NCBI GenBank assembly: GCA_964593895.1
Contig: CAZQKL010000073.1
Location: forward strand, 1 to 10,144
Source: CAZQKL01 sp964593895 [NCBI: uncultured bacterium]
GTDB lineage: Bacteria; DYJV01
DNA length: 10,144 nucleotides
Direction: 5' to 3'
This document shows positions 6,570 to 10,144 of this stretch, piece by piece. The notes beneath the pieces are model-generated. The model ran no database searches and was not told the DNA's origin. It worked only from the letters and a program-made list of their open reading frames with translations. The translations under genes and the position numbers were made by a program. Each line of letters begins with the position of its first letter. Position 1 is the stretch's first letter.

Positions 6570-7226
6570 ATGAGATGTCCAGGTCAAGATATGAGATACT
6601 GGAAATTTGATTCAATTTATGAAGTAAAATGTCCATACTGTGGGGCAATGATTGAATTTTTTAAGGATGACTCAACTAAAAGATGCAAAAATTGTGGAAA
6701 ACAGGTTCCAAACCCAAAAATGGATTTTGGTTGTGCAGCATACTGTCAGTTTGCAGAGCAATGCCTTGGGAATTTGCCTCCAGAATTATTGAAAAATAGA
6801 GATGACCTTTTGAAAAATAGAGTTGCTGTTGAAATGAAAAAGTATTTTAAGAAAGATTTTAAAAAAATTTCTCACGCATTAAAAATTTCAAGGTTTGCTG
6901 AGCAGATAGGAAAAGAAGAAAATGTTCCACTTGGAGTAATATTATGTTCAGCGTATCTTTATGAAATTGAAGATAGAGAAAAAGCCAAAGAAATTCTTGA
7001 AAATCTTGGTGCAAAAAAGGAGCTAATTGAAAAAGTAATGAACATTTTAACAGGTAAGGTAAAAGATAAAAGTTATGAAGTTTTAAATGATGCCAAAATA
7101 ATTGCTGAATTACAGGATAAATTAAAAGAGGGAGAAATATCATCTGAAGAAGTAAAAAAAATTATTGAAAGTAAGTTATTAACAGAGGCAGGAAGGAAAA
7201 AAGCAAAAACTTTATTTAAATTATAA
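6570..7226 (+). CDS. Zinc-ribbon protein with degenerate HD (phosphohydrolase-like) domain
   Basis: A 218-residue cytosolic protein. The N-terminal part is Cys-rich: C3, a zinc-ribbon pair C21-x2-C24 and C39-x2-C42, then C55-x3-C59-x5-C65. The central part looks like an HD domain: SHALKISRFAEQIGKEE with H102, then LCSAYLYEIED, then VLNDAKIIAEL with D174. In active HD phosphohydrolases the LCSAYLYE stretch would read AAYLHD; here the metal-binding His-Asp pair is Tyr131-Glu132, and the usual later His-His is absent. Catalysis is therefore doubtful, and a sensory or structural role is inferred. It is the first gene of a four-gene run, with AAAAGGAG (6553-6560) nine bases before the ATG and an FNR-like box upstream. 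Fold assignment is by pattern only. Confidence 0.65.
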   Translation: MRCPGQDMRYWKFDSIYEVKCPYCGAMIEFFKDDSTKRCKNCGKQVPNPKMDFGCAAYCQFAEQCLGNLPPELLKNRDDLLKNRVAVEMKKYFKKDFKKISHALKISRFAEQIGKEENVPLGVILCSAYLYEIEDREKAKEILENLGAKKELIEKVMNILTGKVKDKSYEVLNDAKIIAELQDKLKEGEISSEEVKKIIESKLLTEAGRKKAKTLFKL

Positions 7227-7240
7227 ACAGGAGGGAAGCA

Positions 7241-7900
7241 ATGAAAGTATTAAGGCAAATAATAGAAATTGATGAAGAAAAATGTGATGGATGTGGATTG
7301 TGTGTGCCAGCATGTGAAGAAGGTGCAATTCAGATAATTAATGGAAAAGCAAAAGTAGTTTCAGAGAAATATTGTGATGGTCTTGGTGCATGTATTGGCC
7401 ACTGTCCAAAAGGAGCAATAAAAATAGTTGAAAAGGAAGCAGAGGAATTTGACCCTGATGCAGTTGAGGAATATTTGAAATCAAAAGAAAAAGCTTCTTG
7501 CACAACATGTGAAGAGATAAAACCAGTAGAAAAAAGTCAGCTTGGTCACTGGCCTGTTCAGATTAAATTAATACCACCTCATGCAAAATTTCTTGATAAT
7601 GCAGATTTGTTAGTTCTTGCAGATTGTGCAGCAGTAGCATATCCCCATCTTCATAGAGATTTTTTAAAAGATAAAGTTGTAATGATTGGATGTCCAAAAT
7701 TTGATGATGTAAATGAATATGTTGAAAAATTTAAAGCTATCTTTTCTCAGCATGAAATTAAATCAATAAAAGTTGTTATGATGGAAGTTCCTTGTTGTAG
7801 TGGACTACTTGGAATTATTAAAAGAGCATTAACAGAAGCTAAAAAAGAAATTCCTTATGAAGTTAAAATAATTTCAATTAAAGGAGAGATAAAAAAATGA
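7241..7900 (+). CDS. Dicluster ferredoxin-like Fe-S protein with extra C-terminal domain
   Basis: A 219-residue cytosolic Fe-S protein. Site 1 is a full [4Fe-4S] motif, C15-x2-C18-x2-C21-x3-C25. Site 2 has C45, C51 and C55-P, with Leu48 where the second Cys should be, so it could hold [3Fe-4S] or a [4Fe-4S] with a non-Cys ligand. The C-terminal domain (about 105-219) has more conserved-looking Cys: C129 in LVLADCAAVAYP, C151 in IGCPKFDD, and C185-C186 in EVPCCSGL; C87-TT-C90 lies in the linker. This layout suggests electron transfer with a further metal or redox site. CAGGAGGG (7228-7235) gives a strong ribosome site. Its end overlaps the next gene by four bases (ATGA), so the two are probably made together. 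The physiological partner is unknown. Confidence 0.82.
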   Translation: MKVLRQIIEIDEEKCDGCGLCVPACEEGAIQIINGKAKVVSEKYCDGLGACIGHCPKGAIKIVEKEAEEFDPDAVEEYLKSKEKASCTTCEEIKPVEKSQLGHWPVQIKLIPPHAKFLDNADLLVLADCAAVAYPHLHRDFLKDKVVMIGCPKFDDVNEYVEKFKAIFSQHEIKSIKVVMMEVPCCSGLLGIIKRALTEAKKEIPYEVKIISIKGEIKK

Positions 7901-8526
7901 AATTAGTTAAAATTGAGGAATGTTTTGGAAATAAAGGATGTCCAAATTCTCTTGGTGATACAAAATATTTAGTTGAGAAATTAAATGAAATTATTGAAGA
8001 GGAAAAGCTTGAAGATTTTATAAAAGAGAAATGTGGAGAAAAAGTGCTTTTACACAATACTTTTAGAATAGGAATTTCAAATTGTCCAAATGCATGTTCT
8101 CAGGTTCATATAAAAGATTTTGGTTTAATCCAGAGAGGAAAGTTAAATTTTGATAAAAATTCTTGTGTTTTGTGCAGAGAATGTGTTAAGGTTTGTTTAG
8201 AAAGAGCGTTAAAAATTGAAAATAATGAACTTAATATAAATTATGAGAAATGCATTGGCTGTGGCTCATGTATAAAAGTTTGTGAAAGTAATGCTCTTTC
8301 TTTTATAAAAAAAGGATTTAAAATAGTTGCAGGTGGAAAACTTGGAAGACATCCAATGCTTGCATTAGAAGTTAAAGATTTTGTTGAAAACAAAGATACA
8401 ATTATTGAAATTTTTAAAAAAATAATTAAATTTTATAAAGAAAATAATTTACATGGTGAAAGACTTGGCTCAATAATTCAAAGAGTTGGTATAAATGAGT
8501 TTTTTAATAAACTTAAAGGAGGTTAA
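7897..8526 (+). CDS. Small siroheme-type sulfite/nitrite reductase half-domain fused to 2x[4Fe-4S] ferredoxin
   Basis: A 209-residue cytosolic protein. Cys9-x5-Cys15 and, in the segment FRIGISNCPNACSQ, Cys63-x3-Cys67 reproduce the paired C-x5-C and C-x3-C that bind the coupled [4Fe-4S]-siroheme centre in sulfite and nitrite reductases. An inserted ferredoxin follows with two complete sites: C90-x2-C93-x2-C96-x3-C100 and C119-x2-C122-x2-C125-x3-C129. A final VAGGKLGRHPMLA segment (144-156) is also typical of such reductases. The first reductase domain (ferredoxin-like, NIR_SIR_ferr type) is missing, so this is about a third to a half of a normal sulfite reductase. Whether it binds siroheme or is active alone is unknown. 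It overlaps the preceding gene as ATGA, and its last codons contain the Shine-Dalgarno of the cytochrome gene. Confidence 0.85.
   Translation: MKLVKIEECFGNKGCPNSLGDTKYLVEKLNEIIEEEKLEDFIKEKCGEKVLLHNTFRIGISNCPNACSQVHIKDFGLIQRGKLNFDKNSCVLCRECVKVCLERALKIENNELNINYEKCIGCGSCIKVCESNALSFIKKGFKIVAGGKLGRHPMLALEVKDFVENKDTIIEIFKKIIKFYKENNLHGERLGSIIQRVGINEFFNKLKGG
8516..8523 (+). promoter_or_regulatory. Strong Shine-Dalgarno of the octaheme cytochrome gene
   Basis: AAGGAGGT is a near-perfect anti-16S match, five bases before ATG 8529 and inside the last codons of the siroheme-type gene. It suggests high expression of the cytochrome. Confidence 0.7.
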
Positions 8527-8528
8527 AC

Positions 8529-9797
8529 ATGAGCCACACCAGAAAATTTTTTCTTTTCCTATTAGCATTTATTTTGCTAATTAGTTCAAATCTTTTTGCA
8601 CGTCCTTCTAAGTGTGAAGAATGCCACAAAAAGGTCACTCCTGGTATTGTAAAAGATTTTAACAGAGGGAAAATGTCAAAGAAATTAACATGTAAATCAT
8701 GCCATGGAACTTCCCACAAGAATGCAAATGACTGGCAAAAGGCAAAGCTTCCAACGATAAGCACATGTAAAAGATGTCATAAGAAACAGGTAAAACAGTA
8801 TGTTAGCGGTAAACATTATCTTGGTTTGATTGCAATTACAGCATTTCCAGGATTTGCTCATCTTCAACCAAAAGCATTTATTGCTGGTCAAAAAGGATGT
8901 AATGGTTGTCATAACTTAGGAATTGATAATGCAAATGTTAGAAAATCTGAACTTAGAAAATACTACAAATATGGAATGGATTGTCAGAATTGTCATACAA
9001 GACATGCATTTTCAGTTAAAGAAGCTAAAGAACCTGAAGCATGTAATAGCTGTCATACTGGATTTGACCATGCTCAATGGGAAATGTGGTATCATTCAAA
9101 ACATGGTTCAGCTTATGTAACAGACAGAAAAGCTCATAGAGGTCCAACTTGTCAAGACTGTCACATGCCAAATGGTAACCACAAAGTTATGACCGCATGG
9201 GGATTTTTAGCATTAAGATTACCTGAACCAGATAAAGAATGGCTTGGCTATAGAGTTGAAATTTTAAAAGCTCTTGGTGTTCTTGATGCTAAAACAGGAA
9301 AACCAACACCTGCTCTTGAACTTGTTAAAAAAGCTAAACTTGCAAGACTTACTGCAAAAGATTGGCAGGCTGAAAGAAACAGAATGTTAAATATTTGTAA
9401 AAGATGCCATTCAGAAAACTTTGCAAAAGAAAACTTAAAGAATGCTGATTTAATGATAAAAGCTGCTGATAAGATTTTTGCAGAAGCAATTGACATTATA
9501 AGAGATTTATATAAAGATGGAATTTTACCAAAAGCTAAATATCAAACAAACTGGCCATATCCAAATCTATTGAATTTTTATGAAGTTAATACTCCAATTG
9601 AAGAGAAACTTTATGAAATGTTTATGGATTACAGAATGAAAACATATCAAGCGGCATTTCATATTATGCCAGATTACACAACATGGTATGGATATGCTAA
9701 GATGAAAGAAACTTTAGTTGAGATTAAACATATGGCAGAGCAATTAAGAATGCAGGCAAAATGCAAAAAAATGATGATGAATATGGGTAAAAAATAA
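8529..9797 (+). CDS. Secreted octaheme c-type cytochrome, hydroxylamine oxidoreductase (HAO)-like
   Basis: A 422-residue precursor. The N-terminus is a signal peptide (KK/R-type start, hydrophobic 7-22, likely cleavage after LFA at 24), so the protein acts in the periplasm. There are eight CxxCH haem motifs, with first Cys at 29, 55, 80, 124, 152, 172, 208 and 290. FDHAQWEMWYHSKHG (179-193) follows haem 6; its D180-H181 matches the Asp-His pair near the catalytic haem of HAO. PDYTTWYGY (381-389) lies where the cross-linking Tyr of true HAO would be sought, but I cannot confirm that equivalence. HAO-like octahaem proteins oxidise hydroxylamine or hydrazine, or reduce nitrite and hydroxylamine when the Tyr cross-link is absent. 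In this anaerobic setting reduction seems more likely; this is inference. No NapC/NrfH-type quinol partner is adjacent. It is the last gene before an intrinsic terminator. Confidence 0.9.
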   Translation: MSHTRKFFLFLLAFILLISSNLFARPSKCEECHKKVTPGIVKDFNRGKMSKKLTCKSCHGTSHKNANDWQKAKLPTISTCKRCHKKQVKQYVSGKHYLGLIAITAFPGFAHLQPKAFIAGQKGCNGCHNLGIDNANVRKSELRKYYKYGMDCQNCHTRHAFSVKEAKEPEACNSCHTGFDHAQWEMWYHSKHGSAYVTDRKAHRGPTCQDCHMPNGNHKVMTAWGFLALRLPEPDKEWLGYRVEILKALGVLDAKTGKPTPALELVKKAKLARLTAKDWQAERNRMLNICKRCHSENFAKENLKNADLMIKAADKIFAEAIDIIRDLYKDGILPKAKYQTNWPYPNLLNFYEVNTPIEEKLYEMFMDYRMKTYQAAFHIMPDYTTWYGYAKMKETLVEIKHMAEQLRMQAKCKKMMMNMGKK

Positions 9798-9804
9798 TTT
9801 ATTC

Positions 9805-9829
9805 AAGGGGCGAACTCGCCCCTTTTTTT
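9805..9829 (+). terminator. Rho-independent terminator after the cytochrome gene
   Basis: An 8-bp stem AAGGGGCG / CGCCCCTT (9805-9812 with 9817-9824) encloses the loop AACT, and a run of seven T's (9823-9829) follows. It stands eight bases after the cytochrome stop codon, and its GC-rich stem is conspicuous in AT-rich DNA. Confidence 0.93.
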
Positions 9830-9852
9830 ATTTTTATTAGAGGGAGTGAAAA

Positions 9853-10144
9853 ATGGGGAATACAATTGAAGTGGAAATTGTAATTCTTCTAATGGTAATA
9901 ACTTCTGTGGCAATGGGAGTTAGATACTTCAGTAAACTCCCTTATACAATTGCCCTTGTTTTTGCTGGAATTATTTTAAGTTTTTTCAACATTTTTCCAG
10001 ATATTCATCTAACACCTGAATTAATTTTCCATGTTTTACTTCCTCCATTGTTATTTGAAGCTGCATTTAATTTAAATTTTAATGAATTAAAAGAAAACAT
10101 AAAACCAGTTTTAATTTATGCTGTTATTGGAGTTGTAATAGCGG
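9853..10144 (+). CDS. Na+/H+ antiporter, CPA1/NhaP-like (3'-truncated)
   Basis: The first 97 codons of an inner-membrane cation/proton antiporter; the gene continues beyond the window. The N-terminus has a hydrophobic helix (about 8-22), then KLPYTIALVFAGIILSF and the signature helix LIFHVLLPPLLFEAAFNLNFNEL (about 62-84), whose LPPLLFEAA core is diagnostic of the CPA1/NhaP and NHE group. A third helix begins at KPVLIYAVIGVVIA. GAGGGAG precedes the ATG by about seven bases. Only about 23 bases separate the upstream terminator's T run from the ATG, so a dedicated promoter would have to overlap the terminator, or the gene depends on read-through. Its role is likely pH or Na+ homeostasis; ion specificity cannot be read from this fragment. 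Confidence 0.87.
   Translation, partial: MGNTIEVEIVILLMVITSVAMGVRYFSKLPYTIALVFAGIILSFFNIFPDIHLTPELIFHVLLPPLLFEAAFNLNFNELKENIKPVLIYAVIGVVIA

Noticed and set aside
6789-6822. Direct repeat TTGAAAAATAGAG, two copies 21 bases apart
   Set aside because: It encodes a repeated LLKNR in a helical stretch of the HD-like protein; two short copies do not indicate a mobile element or array.
6859-7143. Minus-strand ORF opposite the HD-like gene
   Set aside because: Shadow of a real gene; Leu/Phe-rich with no motif.
1-10144. Insertion sequences, CRISPR arrays, tRNA or rRNA genes
   Set aside because: No transposase-like protein, regularly spaced repeats or tRNA/rRNA-like stretch was seen, and nearly all the sequence is accounted for by protein genes.

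Overview
The window is AT-rich, tightly packed bacterial DNA with no rRNA, tRNA, CRISPR array or mobile element that I can see. The gene content suggests an anaerobic, possibly thermophilic diderm bacterium. It has a FliI flagellar ATPase, a kinase of the Kdo/lipopolysaccharide-core type, an archaeal-type (sulfide-dependent) Thi4, several Fe-S proteins and a periplasmic octaheme cytochrome. I cannot name the genus. Most gene junctions overlap by 4 to 32 bases.

Region 1 (2-3425, + strand) is one continuous run: the 3' end of thi4, a TrmH/SpoU-type rRNA 2'-O-methyltransferase (rlmB-like), pcm, a LOG-like Rossmann protein and fliI. The rlmB-like gene has no ATG, GTG or TTG that could start it. 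It probably starts at an ATT inside thi4, or is reached by frameshifting on an A7 run.

Region 2 (3413-5764, - strand) is a run of three overlapping genes in the order DUF4911-like protein, tldD (zinc metalloprotease) and a DUF1848 protein with a radical-SAM-like CxxxCxxC at its C-terminus. It converges on fliI with a 13-base overlap. At its other end it overlaps, 5' to 5', a divergent Kdo-kinase-like gene (5733-6503).

Region 3 (6500-9829, + strand) is the most distinctive part. A perfect FNR/CRP-family box (TTGAT-N4-ATCAA) precedes four genes, each with a good Shine-Dalgarno sequence or an overlap with its neighbour, and the set ends in a strong intrinsic terminator. They encode a zinc-ribbon protein with a decayed HD phosphohydrolase domain, a dicluster ferredoxin-like protein with a three-Cys second site, a compact half-sulfite-reductase (siroheme type) joined to a 2x[4Fe-4S] ferredoxin, and a secreted octaheme hydroxylamine-oxidoreductase-like cytochrome. 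I infer an anaerobically or NO-regulated redox module for hydroxylamine, nitrite, NO or sulfite chemistry. The cytochrome is periplasmic and the other three are cytoplasmic, and no membrane electron carrier is encoded nearby.

Region 4 (9853-10144) is the 5' end of a CPA1-type Na+/H+ antiporter gene that runs off the window.
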